Shown here: positions 19,355-27,904 of the stretch, piece by piece
Layout of the letters: each line of letters begins with the position of its first letter
Position numbering within the stretch: position 1 is the stretch's first letter
From: Microglena sp. YARC
Lineage: Eukaryota; Chlorophyta; Chlorophyceae; Chlamydomonadales; Chlamydomonadaceae
Reading direction: 5' to 3'
NCBI GenBank assembly: GCA_022414725.1
Contig: CM039466.1
Location: 16,400,461 to 16,464,460 of the forward strand
DNA: 64,000 bases
Notes under the pieces: model-generated
What the model saw: the letters and a program-made list of their open reading frames with translations, nothing else
What the model was told of the DNA's origin: nothing
Database searches by the model: none
Position numbers and translations under genes: made by a program

Positions 19355-21154
19355 GTGCATTGGTGTTCTGGGAAACATTTTCCAAATTGGATTTTCATCA
19401 TCCTTTCGTTCCCCATTTGTAGGAGGAGGAGCAGTTCCTGGAGTGGCGAAGGGGCCTAGCCCAAAAGAAGGCTGCAGAAGAGAAGTCGAAAAGAATGGTG
19501 GAGGAGGTAAGCTCCTGAGTGTAGTGCCTACTTGCCATTGGTTTTCTACTGCCTTATGCACCTTCTTTCTATTGAGCCCTTGAAGAACAATCATTGGAGC
19601 CCTTGAATAATAATAATAATTATTATTATTATTATTATAACAGCGTTCTGTACGCCGGCAATTCATCATCTACCGTCTGCAGAATGCAATACTTCTCCCC
19701 GTGCAAAAGCCACGGAAACCAGGGAGTGTGCCGGGTGCCAACTCATGCCAGTGATTCATACGTCCTAGTCTCTACACCGACAGTTTAATGACTTGTCAAG
19801 GTTTGGGCCCTTGAGTGCGAGCAATAGCAGTGTGTTATATTGCCAAGTGCTGCCAAGTAGGCATGCCACAACTTCCTCATACTTAACCCCACCGCACCAT
19901 CACCCCCCCCACCGCCCCCCCCCCCACCACCACCACCACACCGTACCATCACCACCGCACCACCGCACCACCACCATCACACCGCACCACCACCACCACA
20001 CCACCACTGCACCCCATTACGCCCCATCACACCGCACCACCACCTCACCCACCCCACCACTCCTTCAGGCACCCTTTCCACACCCTCCTCATACTTACCC
20101 CCCCCCCCCCTGCCCCTTGCCCCTTGCGCCCCTCACTGCCCCACCACCCAACCACCACCACCACCTTTAGTCCACAACCTCTTCATACTACCTCCCCCCA
20201 CCCCACCCCACCCCCTGCCCCTTGCGCCCCCCACCCCACTTGTCCACAACCCCCTCATACTTACCCACCTGCCCCTCGCCCCTTGCGCCCCATGCCAGGC
20301 TTCCCGCCCCTTCGCACGCAGCGTTAACGATTCTGAGCGTGATGCAATATTCAGAGAGCGCACACGCTTTGGCGACCCCATGGCGCACTTGGTCAAGAAG
20401 AAGGCGCGTGGTCCTGAGGAAGGCGGGGAACTCACCACACGCTATGACGAGGAAGCTATGAAGAAGTCAGGTGCGTGATAGTGATGGTGGTGGGAAGCTA
20501 TGAAGAAGTCAGGTGCGTGATAGTGATGGTGGTGGGAAGCTATGAAGAAGTCAGGTGCGTGACAGTGATGGTGGTGGGAAGCTATGAAGAAGTCAGGTGC
20601 TTGATAGTGATGGTGGTGGGAAGCTATGAAGAAGTCAGGTGCGTGATAGTGATTGTGGTGATGAGGTTGGGCAGGTGTTTGTGGTGTTGGCGTTGACAAT
20701 AGTTGTTGGGTGGTGGTAGTGGTGGCCACACTGGGAGGGTGGTGGACAAGTGGTGGTGGTGGTGGCGGTGGCGATGGTGTGATGGTGGCGGACAAGTGGT
20801 GGTGGTGGTGGTGGTGAATAATCCAAGTTATGGACTCAATCTTCAAGAAAACAATAAGCAAGGAACAAGAAGGGACATAGAAAGAACAATCAGCAATGAA
20901 CAAAGAACACAATCAGAAAACAGCACATCTGTCCCTCCCCGCCCACAGGGTTCATGATCCCTCAGGAGATACCCAATTACAGCTGGTTGAAACGCGGTGT
21001 GACAGCTCCCACTAATCGCTACAACATACGACCCGGCCGACACTGGGATGGGGTGGATAGGAGCACTGGCTTCGAGCGCTCCTACTTGCTCAATCGCAAC
21101 CAGACAGCAGCGGAGAAGTTGGAGGCACGTCTGTGGTGCATGGAGGATATGTAG
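8428..21154 (+). CDS. BUD13: Pre-mRNA-splicing factor BUD13 (CWC26), seven exons
   Basis: BUD13 is part of the RES complex (with Snu17/RBMX2 and Pml1/SNIP1), which joins the activated spliceosome and aids intron retention control; it acts in the nucleus. Exons: 8428-8721, 10871-10929, 14472-15349, 17029-17155, 19423-19506, 20299-20470 and 20949-21154. All junctions are GT-AG and phases (1, 0, 2, 0, 0, 1) match exactly, giving about 605 residues, close to the family length. Seen in order: MQDYLKKYGG followed by a Lys/Arg run and RIIDNDV; nine (H/N)DSPD(A)SPPRR-type repeats; AETVYRDRVSGK; EEQFLEWRRGLAQ; DSERDAIFRERTRFGDPMAH; and a C-terminus with NRYNIRPGRHWDGVDRSTGF and final CMEDM. Start chosen at ATG 8428; an inner ATG at 8542 fits the usual family start better. 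Odd: the frame shifts by one base in the AAG run at about 8596-8622, and five borders carry tandem duplicates. Confidence 0.95.
8596..8622 (+). repeat. AAG microsatellite with frame change inside BUD13 exon 1
   Basis: The Lys/Arg-rich stretch is a GAAGAAGAAG run. Upstream coding is in the frame of position 8428 and hits TGA at 8623-8625, whereas the conserved RIIDNDV segment (from 8640) is in another frame. A one-base gain or two-base loss in the run, real or from sequencing, explains this. Confidence 0.75.
8722..10870 (+). repeat. BUD13 intron 1: ~1.6 kb alternating TG/CA and TGCATG-rich tract
   Basis: From about 8780 to 10450 the sequence is mostly alternating purine-pyrimidine: TGTGCATGTGCATGGG, then TGTGTATATGCGTGTGCATG units of 40-60 bp. 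Long His/Thr/Cys-rich ORFs on both strands result from this composition. 10700-10860 is CCACC-rich. Confidence 0.85.
10672..10700 (+). repeat. Duplicate of BUD13 exon 2 3' splice site and exon start
   Basis: CTACGCAGATCAACCC then TTCATTGTGAACAAGGA repeats, about 190 bp upstream, the border at 10863-10895 (CTACACAGATCAACCC then GTCATTGTGAACAAAGA). The copy keeps the acceptor but diverges after about 30 bp. Confidence 0.8.
10908..11215 (+). repeat. ~63 bp tandem repeat x5 containing the BUD13 exon 2 5' splice site
   Basis: Each unit has GCAAAGCAGATTGACGAG, the exon end, then the donor GTAGGTGC (GTAGATGC in the last two) and GGGGGTTTAGGGTTGACAGC. The first unit is the true exon end, since its upstream exon is intact. 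The second reads GACCAG in place of GACGAG. Confidence 0.93.
11500..12300 (+). repeat. Minisatellite, ~42-45 bp units (GTGGGTGGGGGTGTTGGTGG)
   Basis: About 17 units of GTGGGTGGGGGTGTTGGTGG plus GAGTATGTTTGGATGGGA, with higher-order variants carrying GCCGATGTGTGG. G-rich on the plus strand. The 312-residue Pro/His/Thr ORF on the minus strand is an artefact. Confidence 0.92.
12306..13056. mobile_element. TA-flanked MITE with long terminal inverted repeats (Tc1/mariner-type)
   Basis: Starts GGGGTCGGCTATG and ends CATAGCCGACCCC, with TA directly on each side (12304-12305, 13057-13058). The arms match inward for about 140 bp with gaps, through TATTAGTCAGACGAGCCGTC and its complement. No transposase ORF is present, so it is non-autonomous. 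A second inverted pair (TATTAGTTGCCGTTCCC at about 12470-12492 with its complement at about 12625-12650) suggests a nested or fold-back structure. Lies in BUD13 intron 2. Confidence 0.88.
13140..13355. repeat. Dispersed repeat with GACAGATGG/GACGGAC core, related to 54555-54890
   Basis: GTCGCCTGCGACGCTAGAAA, GTCAGACAGATGG, CCGGACGGAC and a GGGGCTCCCGCCCCCC-like block occur in the same order as GTGTCGCAAGCGACACGGAA, GTCGGACAGATGG, AGACGGACAGACAG and CTTCAGCCCCGGGACCC at 54555-54880. No coding potential is seen. Confidence 0.55.
13408..13612 (-). mobile_element. tRNA-derived SINE
   Basis: On the minus strand a tRNA-like head has an A-box match TGGCTCAATGG and, about 35 bp on, a B-box match GGGTTTGAATCCC (consensus GGTTCGANNCC). 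A body follows (CAACCGCCATGGTAGC, TTTGTCCAGGTAAAG), and a TTATTATTACATTTTT tail. The body recurs without the head at 55242-55384 and in part at 58357-58457. It is inserted in BUD13 intron 2, antisense to the gene. Confidence 0.8.
13690..13980. other. AT-rich intron stretch with ATGATATCAT palindromes
   Basis: (GTTTAG)n-like words at about 13700-13770, then repeated ATCATATGATATCAT palindromes at 13808-13850 and 13950-13965. No coding signal. Confidence 0.55.
13985..14440 (+). repeat. Minisatellite, ~57-60 bp units, up to BUD13 exon 3
   Basis: Seven or so units of GGATGTGTGTGGGTGCGTTT, GGGTCTAGGGGGGTGAGTGG and GGGTGGGGTTGCAT end just before the acceptor at 14470-14471. Confidence 0.9.
14540..15215 (+). 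repeat. In-frame RS-type repeat in BUD13 exon 3
   Basis: Nine (H/N)DSPDASPPRR-like repeats alternate with RP(R/K)(P/A/T)GAD(L/Q)SPPR units, built from DNA words such as CCAGATGCCTCACCCCCTAG. This is the serine/proline/arginine-rich segment typical of BUD13. Unlike the intronic arrays it stays in frame throughout. Confidence 0.93.
15299..16460 (+). repeat. Eight-copy array containing the BUD13 exon 3 end and 5' splice site
   Basis: The exon end GAACTGACCAAGGAGTCTC, then GACATGGCTGCTGCTGCAAG and AAAGAGAAAGTGAGTG, recurs near 15299, 15443, 15580, 15747, 15902, 16059, 16208 and 16402 (spacing 136-195 bp). Each is preceded by AATGCAG or AATGC(T/C)AAG and followed by GTTTGTTTG, TTTTGCTTG and (ATGG)n. 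Most units have both an upstream AG and a downstream GTGAGTG, so each could act as a ~50 nt mini-exon. That length would shift the frame. Confidence 0.93.
16560..17028 (+). repeat. BUD13 intron 3: CACCTTGAACA minisatellite with CATCAT runs
   Basis: About a dozen copies of GCACCTTGAACACCAACACC with (ATC)n inserts at 16707-16732 and 16862-16891. The final unit, GTGCACCTTGAACATACAG, supplies the acceptor for the exon at 17029. Confidence 0.85.
17258..17395 (+). repeat. (CCTGC)n, (CTCCC)n and poly-C tracts
   Basis: (CCCTG)n at 17258-17292, (CCCCT)n to about 17326, a C run to about 17353, then (CTGC)n. Lies in BUD13 intron 4. Confidence 0.85.
17396..17535 (+). repeat. Two decoy copies of the BUD13 exon 5 3' splice site
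   Basis: CATTCACTCCTTCTGTAG followed by GAGGAGGAGCAGTACCAAG (17415) or GAGAAGGAGCAGTAACAAAG (17516) mimics the real border CCCCATTTGTAG then GAGGAGGAGCAGTTCCTGG at 19423. The second copy has an in-frame TAA. Only the 19423 copy continues as conserved protein, so the first two are decoys about 2 kb upstream. Confidence 0.85.
17690..18250 (+). repeat. Tandem repeat with fragments of the BUD13 RS-repeat exon
   Basis: Three to four units (AACTTCAAAAGTAGCTT, CAGCACCAAAATATCCAG). At 17948-17990 and 18098-18142 they hold CCCCCTAGGCGTTCAAAGCC then AGGAGCAGACCAAGCACCTC, near-copies of exon 3 coding sequence (SPPRRPKPGADQ). 17760-17880 is unusually rich in GCGCG words. Confidence 0.8.
18292..19312. 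mobile_element. Probable non-autonomous TIR element (CTCCATAGGTGCCTAAGTCC ends)
   Basis: The left end ATCTCCATAGGTGCCTAAGT is matched inverted at 19283-19310 (ACTTCGGCACTTATGGAAAT). A second inverted pair, GCCCTAAGTTGGTACAA (about 18322) and TTGTACCACACTTAGGGC (about 18888-18906), lies inside. It is flanked by ATT-rich runs, so a target duplication cannot be defined. A shorter relative is at 61298-61490. No transposase is recognised. Confidence 0.6.
19860..20290 (+). repeat. BUD13 intron 5: CACCAC/CCCC-rich tract
   Basis: Drifting ACCACCACCAC and CCCCACC runs, with two or three copies of CCCTTGCGCCCC. The tract runs into the acceptor CCATGCCAG at 20298. Confidence 0.8.
20450..20665 (+). repeat. 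~45 bp tandem repeat x5 containing the BUD13 exon 6 5' splice site
   Basis: GAAGCTATGAAGAAGTCAGG then TGCGTGATAGTGATGGTGGT repeats five times from the exon end. Each unit holds codons for EAMKKSG and the donor GTGCGTG (one has GTGCTTG). The rest of the intron is GGTGGT minisatellite. Confidence 0.93.
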
Positions 21155-21320
21155 CTGATCATTTTATGTAGCTGTCAAGTGGGAGGACATGTAGCTGACA
21201 AGTTGGAGGCACGCCTGTGGTGCATGGAGTATTGTAGCTGACAAGTTGGATCTGTAGCTGACAAGTTGTAGGCACGCTTGTGGAGGACATGTAGCTGACA
21301 CGTAGGAGGATATGCAGCCC
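21110..21320 (+). repeat. Degenerate repeats of the BUD13 stop-codon region
   Basis: The last coding bases GAGAAGTTGGAGGCACG, CTGTGGTGCATGGAGGATAT and GTAGCTGA recur downstream: GACAAGTTGGAGGCACGCCT and GTGGTGCATGGAGTATTG at about 21200-21235, then GTAGCTGACAAGTTG words to about 21320. Only the first copy continues the conserved frame; the rest is 3'UTR or flank. Confidence 0.85.
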
Positions 21321-21324
21321 CCCT

Positions 21325-22140
21325 CATGTTTATTTCTAACGTTTTACTCAGACCTCCAAATGAAATTCTGAGACCACCCATGAGTAGGCTTTGGTAAGGG
21401 TAGTCTATTTGCACCACTTTGGACCACGTGCAATAAGTATTACCCCCCCCCCCACCCACCCACCCACCCACCCCTCCCTACCCACTCACCTCAGGTTTTT
21501 AAGGCGTGGGGGAGTTATCTTTTTTTTTACTCCTAAGTAAAGGTTAAAGTAAAGTTAATCATCAAGCGAAGTATGCTTAAGGGAATATTGCTCAGGGGAT
21601 TCTGGTCAAGATGAAGTCGGGGTAAAGTAAAAAGGTTATTGCTAATCACTATATAGCTAGCATGCATGTTAACAGCAACTCGCATCAGGCAAGAAGTAAG
21701 AATATGAATGAGGTGCTGCAAGATACGAGTCTGCAGGCCAGGCTTAGAAAAGAAAGAGTTTTGAGGTGGGGCTGGTAATACAAATTAAAGGGGCCCATGA
21801 ATTGGTCCATGGGTCTGTCTACAACTTGTGTGAGTCAATTATACCTAAAGCCTAGGCTGGTAATCCAGCCCACCTCTAGTTATGAACCGAATTGTTGCAT
21901 GGTTCCAGTATAGCTAGGAACCTAATTTGTAGTGCAGCAAGGTACGTAGGGCAGGGGATGCGGCCACAAGACTAGCAGGGTTCAGCGGCAGGGGTGAACA
22001 ACGGGGGCAGCAGACACAGGCCGGGCCTGGGGCGGCCTGCCTAGGCGGGTCGGGCAGCAGCAGGGACGATAGCGGGCTGTAGCATGGCCTCGTATGCGGA
22101 GCGGATGCAAGCAATCATCTGTTCAGATGCAGCCAATAGC
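21325..22140. other. Intergenic, no gene recognised
   Basis: Holds a CCCACC run at about 21442-21475, an AT-rich stretch and, at 21930-22140, a GC-rich segment. On the minus strand the latter reads ELLAASEQMIACIRSAYEA in an open frame, possibly a fragment of a mobile-element gag, but too short to assign. Confidence 0.4.
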
Positions 22141-22159
22141 TCGGCGATGGTGACACCTT

Positions 22160-22450
22160 AATCAGGGGAGCTCGCAACCCGGGTGAAAACCACAAGTCAA
22201 CATGTTGCCCCCCACCAATAGCCCCCATTTAATACCCAAAGGAGCCCACGGCGTTCCTCTCAAACTTAAGAAAGAAGCGATCTCAAGCGGTGGCAATTCG
22301 AGCGATAAATGTGGATATACAGTTAATAAATAATTAATTCACTTTTTACTGGGGCAACCACAGCCTTTGGTGCGACAAAAGGGAAGAGCATGCGCTTCTC
22401 ATCCACATGGAACACGAATGGGGCGTTCAAGCTTTGCGTACCTCGAATGA
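22160..22450. repeat. Dispersed repeat, copy related to 28537-28815
   Basis: Shares, in order, GGTGAAAACC/CACAAGTCAACATG-type sequence, AGGAGCCCACGGCGTTCCTC, GAAGCGA, GGTGGCAATTCGAGCG, TTACTGGGGCAACCACAGCC and AGCATGCGCTTCT with 28537-28815. It looks like part of an unidentified mobile element. 22418-22615 also holds two diverged ~137 bp tandem units (GGGGCGTTCAAGC / GGGGTGTTCAAGC). Confidence 0.65.
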
Positions 22451-22687
22451 AGGGTCGTCCAAGGAACACAAACGTACTTTTGGCGAACCAAAGCCTTTTG
22501 CGGGACATCCTGAGGGACGATGTTGCGGTTCTTTTTCAGATGGAACAAGAATGGGGTGTTCAAGCTGTTCGTAGCTCGGACCAAGATGCATCCAAGGAGA
22601 CACAAACGCACAGCAGGTGAGGGGTTGGGTTTTGGCGACCGGCGATGCTGAGGCCGCACGACACACAACTTATAGAACATGCCCTAG

Positions 22688-24075
22688 GCAGCCGAACTGG
22701 AGGCCATCGGCATTGTTTGTCCTGTTGTTTGTTCCGACCCTCCTCCCTCCCTCGCCCCTTTCTTGCGCCCCTTACTATCCTCGCTCCTTTATACTACATC
22801 CTCCATTATCGATTCTCCATCCTTCTATCCTAGCTGCTAAAAAGGATGAAGGTACATGCTGCCCATCCTAGCGAGAATGGAGCTGCTGCTGCATGGGTCA
22901 CGTAGACTTAGGTAGATGCTAGGCTTTGCCTTCATTGCATAGTCTACCAGCCTCCTTGATATGCAGCTCAACAAATGTGGGCAGAGTAAACTGCTGCATA
23001 GGGAGAACTGGATCTGGACCTCAGATGCTCATGCAGAATGCAGGATGGGCTGGTCAGGCTGCTGGAGGCATCTGGAGCTGTGCTCAATGCAGCTGGTCTA
23101 GATGCTGGTGCAGCCATAGCATGTTCTGCTCGTGCATGCTACCGGAGGGGCAGAGGGGCATGCATGCATGCATGCATGCGACATCCCTTCCTATCTGATG
23201 GTGAGTGTTGGAATGCATAATGATACCTCAAAATAACCTGACGAGCAATCCATAAGTGCAATGTTGAGCAAGATTTCCTCTGTTTATCCGTGAATGTATG
23301 AAGAGATTGGATGTACTCTATTTTGATAGGAATGATTAGTTTTTGTTTTCTATTGTTCAGAAGAAGAAGAAAAAAAATGAAAGGATGGAAACACCATTGT
23401 TTTGCTCGCGTTTATATTTTCCAGGTTATGTTTGGTACTTCCAAAGACGGCGAGCAGCCAAATTGATGGCCGAAGCTATGAAACCAAGTGGAAGTTCGTG
23501 GTTGATTGTACGACGAGATTGTACCAACTATCAAGCATATGTTCAATTGTTGACAGTGAAATACTTTGAAAGTTCAATTGTTGATGCTACTCCCGGGTGG
23601 CCTAGTGCACTACTGCTGAAGATAGCGAGCCGTGCAAACAAGTACAAGTTTAAGGTATTTGCTTACATTTTCATTGCCATGGTTGACCCAAGACAAGCCC
23701 GCTCCACAACATCCAGGGGAGGGGGGTCTTCCAACTATCCTCAAAATCATAGGGTATAAGCAATACAGCAATGCGGCAATACAGCAATACAGCAATGCTG
23801 CAAAGAAGCAAACATAAAACAATGAGGCAAACATACAGACATGCTCATGGCACTATGATGCGCCCCCACCCCCCATCTGCGCCTGAGACGCAACAGACCC
23901 TCGAGATCTACGCCTGAGATGCAAGACACTCGCGTTTTTGACAACCCTAGTGAGCAACCTCAAGGCTGATAGACCATGCAATCAAACCAAGCCGGGGAGC
24001 TGACATGTAGCTGCTGTTCAAGTTCAAGTAGCTTCTGTTGACATAAACAACAAGCTGTCTATTCCCTGGTTCCTG
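22688..24075. repeat. Segmental duplication, copy 1 (copy 2 at 51967-53333)
   Basis: About 1.39 kb from GGAGGCCATCGGCATTGTTT to AACAACAAGCTGTCTATTCC is repeated in the same orientation at 51967-53333 with scattered substitutions and small indels (for example extra CATG units and an extra CAATACAGCAATG block here). No terminal repeats are seen. It holds one exon-like stretch between a TTTTCCAG acceptor (about 23424) and an AAGGTATTTGC donor (about 23654), but the reading frame is not convincingly conserved. Confidence 0.9.
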
Positions 24076-24084
24076 GAACTGACT

Positions 24085-24240
24085 ACGCGCAATGACGAGG
24101 AAGCTATGAAGAAGTCAGGTGCGTGATAATGATGGTGGTGGGAAGCTATGAAGAAGTCGGGTGCGTGACAGTGATGGTGGTGGGAAGCTATGAAGAAGTC
24201 AGGTGCGTGATAATGATGGTGGTGATGAGGTTGGGCAGGT
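24085..24240 (+). repeat. Ectopic copy of the BUD13 exon 6/intron 6 border array
   Basis: CGCAATGACGAGGAAGCTAT then GAAGAAGTCAGGTGCGTGAT and two more GAAGCTATGAAGAAGTC units lie 3 kb downstream of the gene, repeating the last codons of exon 6, its donor and the first intron bases. The GGTTGGGCAGGTGTTTGTGG intron sequence follows in both places. It abuts the 1.4 kb duplication directly. Confidence 0.9.
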
Positions 24241-24855
24241 GTTTGTGGCGTTGGCATTGATGATAGTGGGAGGGTGGTGGACGAGTGGTGGTGATGGTGG
24301 CGATAGTGGGAGGGTGGTGGACAAATGGTGGTGGTGTTGACGATAGTGGGTGGGGTGGTGGACAAGTGGTGGTGGGGGTGTCGATAGTGGGAGGGTGGTG
24401 GACAAGTGGTGGTGGTGGTGGCGATAGTGGGTGGGTGGTGGCAATAGTGGGAGGGTGGTGGACAAGTGGTGGTGGTGGCGATAGTGGGTGGGAGGTGGAC
24501 AAGTGGTGGTGGTGGGTGGTGGCGATAGTGGGAGGGTGGTGGACAAGTGGTGGTGGTGGTGGTGGTGGCGATAGTGGGAGGGTGGTGGACAAGTGGTGGT
24601 GGTGGTGGTGGTGGTGGCGATAGTGGGAGGGTGGTGGACATGTGGTGGTGGTGGTGGCGATAGTGGGTGGGTGGAAGACAAGTGGTGGTGGTGGTGGCGA
24701 TAGTGGGAGGGTGGTGGGCAAGTGGTGGTGGTGGCGATAGTGGGAGGGAGGTAGACAAGTGGTGGTGGCGATAGTGGGAAGGTGGTGGACAAGTGGTGGT
24801 GGTGGTGGTGGCGATAGTGGGAGGGTGGTGGACAAGTGGTGGTGGTGGCTCGTTA
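24240..24855 (+). repeat. Minisatellite, ~40-50 bp units (GGCGATAGTGGGAGGGTGGT)
   Basis: About 15 units of GGCGATAGTGGGAGGGTGGT, GGACAAGTGGTGG and (TGG)n. It is the expanded counterpart of BUD13 intron 6 at 20700-20820. The minus-strand His/Pro/Thr ORFs are artefacts. Confidence 0.92.
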
Positions 24856-25557
24856 CTAATTTATGTTCAAGCATGTGATGTGATTACAATTCATAGACTA
24901 ACTCATCATATACTATAATATGGTTTCAAATATAGGAATTATTGCACACAATTGTACATACCACACATGGCAACTGCATTCTGCATTGGGGTTAAAAATC
25001 GAAGTCCAAAATCATGTATAACACACACTAGGATAAACTCTTATTCTTACTAGTTAGTCATTATTTCACCATCATACATTAAAACCCGAGCTACTCTCTG
25101 CTAGTCATTACACATGCTAAAATGTGTCCATGCCAACATAAAGCACTATCACAAATATGAGTCAAACACAATGGGTAGGGTAGGCCATGCCCTAAACCCA
25201 TGTATGTGAACCCACATGGTTGGCATCCCTTCATGTTCATTACACACCCCTTGCATCACAAGGGACCATTTGCCTAATAGTTGGACCAACTGCCTAGTGG
25301 TGGGGCACTTATGGACCACCACTTGCATGAATCCTACCATGGACGCCATCCACAAGCTTATCTAAGCTGCTTTGCTCGATATGAGGACAAGCCTGCTATA
25401 TCCTAGTATACCACCCTTATGAGTCTTCTTTGTAGCACTAACTATGTTGAGGGGGGTACCCTTGCACAACTTCGATGCCTAGCTCACGCATGGGATCCTT
25501 GGACATGTTTGCAATGTCTTGACTAATTAATGCTCTCAGCAAGGGTGGAGGGCGGGA
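24856..25557. other. Intergenic, no gene or repeat recognised
   Basis: Moderately AT-rich unique-looking sequence downstream of the minus-strand gene ending at 25558; it probably includes that gene's 3'UTR. The short minus ORF at 25149-25355 has no known domain. Confidence 0.4.
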
Positions 25558-26937
25558 CTAGGAACAAGGCATTTTGCTGAAGAGGAAAACAACAATTTGC
25601 AAAATGTTCCATGATATTGGCATGTGCGGGACACATAGGTGAAAGTCATCCTCATAAACCTCATTTAAAGGCAAATGTAGTAAACCAACTGTTATACCAA
25701 CTAGATCATTAGCACGGACTACATATGCATCTAGCTCATGAGCAACCCATTCCATAGCCATGTTGATGTCATACTGCAAGGTCAAATGAGCTATTTGATT
25801 CATTTTGTGGCTACGAAACACTGGTGGGGCTAGGCGGAATGTCAGAACTGGTTTTGAATTCTCGGGAAATTCACCCAACATTTTTTTTGCAGATACCCCA
25901 TATTCTTGCACAACATTGGATTCGACTTCATATATCAAAGTGGGGTTAATACTAACCCAGACAAAATCAGAAAGGACAACATGAGAGTAGGTTGGGGAAA
26001 CATTGCATGGGTCAATTGTTATGGCCTTCCTTGCACTGCCTGCCCATTCATTGTGTGTATTGGTTCGAATGTAGGCAATAGTGAAGTTAAGTGGTGGGCA
26101 AGATGCTACGAAATTACTGCGGTGCGTGTGGTTTGCAGTTGTATTCCAGTTACCCACCACCACGGAGTCCGAGGTTATCCAGCACACCTTCATAGCCTGA
26201 CCTTGGCTTCTCCTGGGTCGGTGCAGTGTATTTGATTGATACGGTATCAAGTCGCACAAAGAGGTCACCATGTGTAGCATTACCCGTGCCTGGGCAGACA
26301 TCCTGCTGTCGCCAAGAAACAAAACATGCACATCAAGTAAAGCATCATACAAGGCTGCCTTTCCAATGAACTCTCTCTCTACCACATCTGTAGTGGGATC
26401 CTGCCTACGGATGGATGATACATCTTGATCCTTTAAATCAGAGCCTGAAGATAAATGCTTCCTATCATGCCCCCAACTTGTTTGAGGGAGCAAAAAGTCC
26501 AACAGGCTGAAGCTTATTGGAACCGGTGAGCATCTGTCATTCAATGACTTGAATCCCCCTACAGCTTAACATCGAATGCCTGAAGTGGTGTGGAAGAGTA
26601 ACCCCTGAAGTGCAGCGTTGCCATAGGATTTACATCGATGATTATCTTGTCGAAACTGATGATGGACGTTGTAGAATTCCTCAATTGCTTGCAGCGCCTC
26701 ATCATTTAATGCAACAGGGCCACCAGAAAATGTCAAATTGTAAGCATACTCAATAAACCACGAGTTGGCGATAGAAATAGCTTCTTTCTCGGCCCCTTCC
26801 TTAGGGAAACTGGGGAGAGTAACCTTCAATGGTACACGTCCTTTGAATGTCTGCAAGTGTTGCTGGCTCACACAACTTGCACCATGGAGAAGAGCAAGAA
26901 CCCAGAGCGGGGCCAGGTGCATTACCCTCAGCAGCAT
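25558..26937 (-). CDS. Probable secreted PC-esterase / SGNH-fold (TBL-like) protein
   Basis: The family contains plant wall O-acetyltransferases and related esterases acting on polysaccharides or glycoproteins in the secretory pathway. The N-terminus (MLLRVMHLAPLWVLALLHG) is a typical signal peptide. Mid-protein HVLFLGDSRMSAQ fits the GDS nucleophile block, and near the C-terminus EDDFHLCVPHMPISWN fits the DxxH catalytic block of the PC-esterase family. The frame from 26937 to 25558 is continuous except for one TAA at 26572-26574. That stop lies inside a possible 75 bp GT-AG intron (26633 down to 26559) whose removal keeps phase and joins NHR to WGFKSL, giving about 428 residues. Without splicing it would be a nonsense-broken copy. 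Family call rests on two motifs only; intron inferred. Confidence 0.6.
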
Positions 26938-26939
26938 AA

Positions 26940-27900
26940 GGATAGCGATGCTTGCTCGGGTTGATCCTGTACGAATATGAAGGGGGGTACTCCTGTCAGA
27001 ATGATTACATATAATAAGATCAGGGGCACCTCCTATCGCTGACTGTAACTACCGGTATCCCCCAGCAAACACCTCGATTTTCACACAGAACACATCAACA
27101 TCGACTGAGTACAGAAAGGCGTATCGAACGTCGGTGATTTCAGAGCCTCACAATTGCCTCTGGATTCCGTTGATGATTATGGCGCATCAAAATGTAAGGC
27201 GACATCTATCATCAAAGGTGGACGGGATATATCTTCGAACCGGGTCGCAGATCAGTGAACGCAGACAAGGGCATGGGGGGGGGGGGGGGTGGGGGGGACT
27301 ATATGCACGCATATCTGGATTACCTACGTGTTGGCGCGCCTATGAAGCTTGGCCGCTATTACATTAAGGGTGAATCAAATTCTTAAAAATAAAGCCAATC
27401 TACATACATGCATTGCATTACATTACAGAAATGTTCAATACTGCTTTAGAATCAACAACCCTTAAAAACTCCAATTTTCGTCACTTTATAGTTAACAATG
27501 CTAAAACATCAATCGATTCAATGAAATTCAATTACCGATACATTAAATTAAATTAAATCCGATACGAATTCAGAAAAAATAAAGCAATTAAATGCATTCA
27601 AAGAACGTCGATAAAATTTAATTGAATGGAATAAAATCGAATTAAATAACACAACATTAAATAAATTAAATTGAAATCATTTTAAATGAATTGAACTCAT
27701 AATTAATTTCATTCCATTCGGGACTCGCCTCCAGGCGTCCTTAATATAAAGTGAAGCTATTCGAGTTAATTTATGATCGAGTGGAGATGACATTTCCCAC
27801 TCGAATCCATGCATTCAATTCAACTCAGGGCAGCACGATTTCCTTCTGCTCACCTTTCCAGTTCCAATTCGGAGCAATCCACTCAGCCAAGGTAGTACTA
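26940..27900. other. Intergenic, AT-rich, probable divergent 5' flanks
   Basis: A G-rich patch at 27276-27297 and a strongly AT-rich block (27370-27730, AATTAAAT words) lie upstream of the minus-strand esterase-like gene. No exon is recognised; an undetermined promoter role is possible. Confidence 0.4.
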
Positions 27901-27904
27901 TTGA

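Noticed and set aside
24024..24874. His/Pro/Thr-rich ORFs of 197-244 codons (-)
   Set aside because: They are read from the GGTGGT minisatellite; three overlapping frames are open together.
26559..26937. Nuclear genetic code with TAA read as Gln, as in some ulvophyte algae
   Set aside because: Only one in-frame TAA supports it and a GT-AG intron explains that one; GPAT and BUD13 end properly at TAG and contain no internal TAA or TAG.
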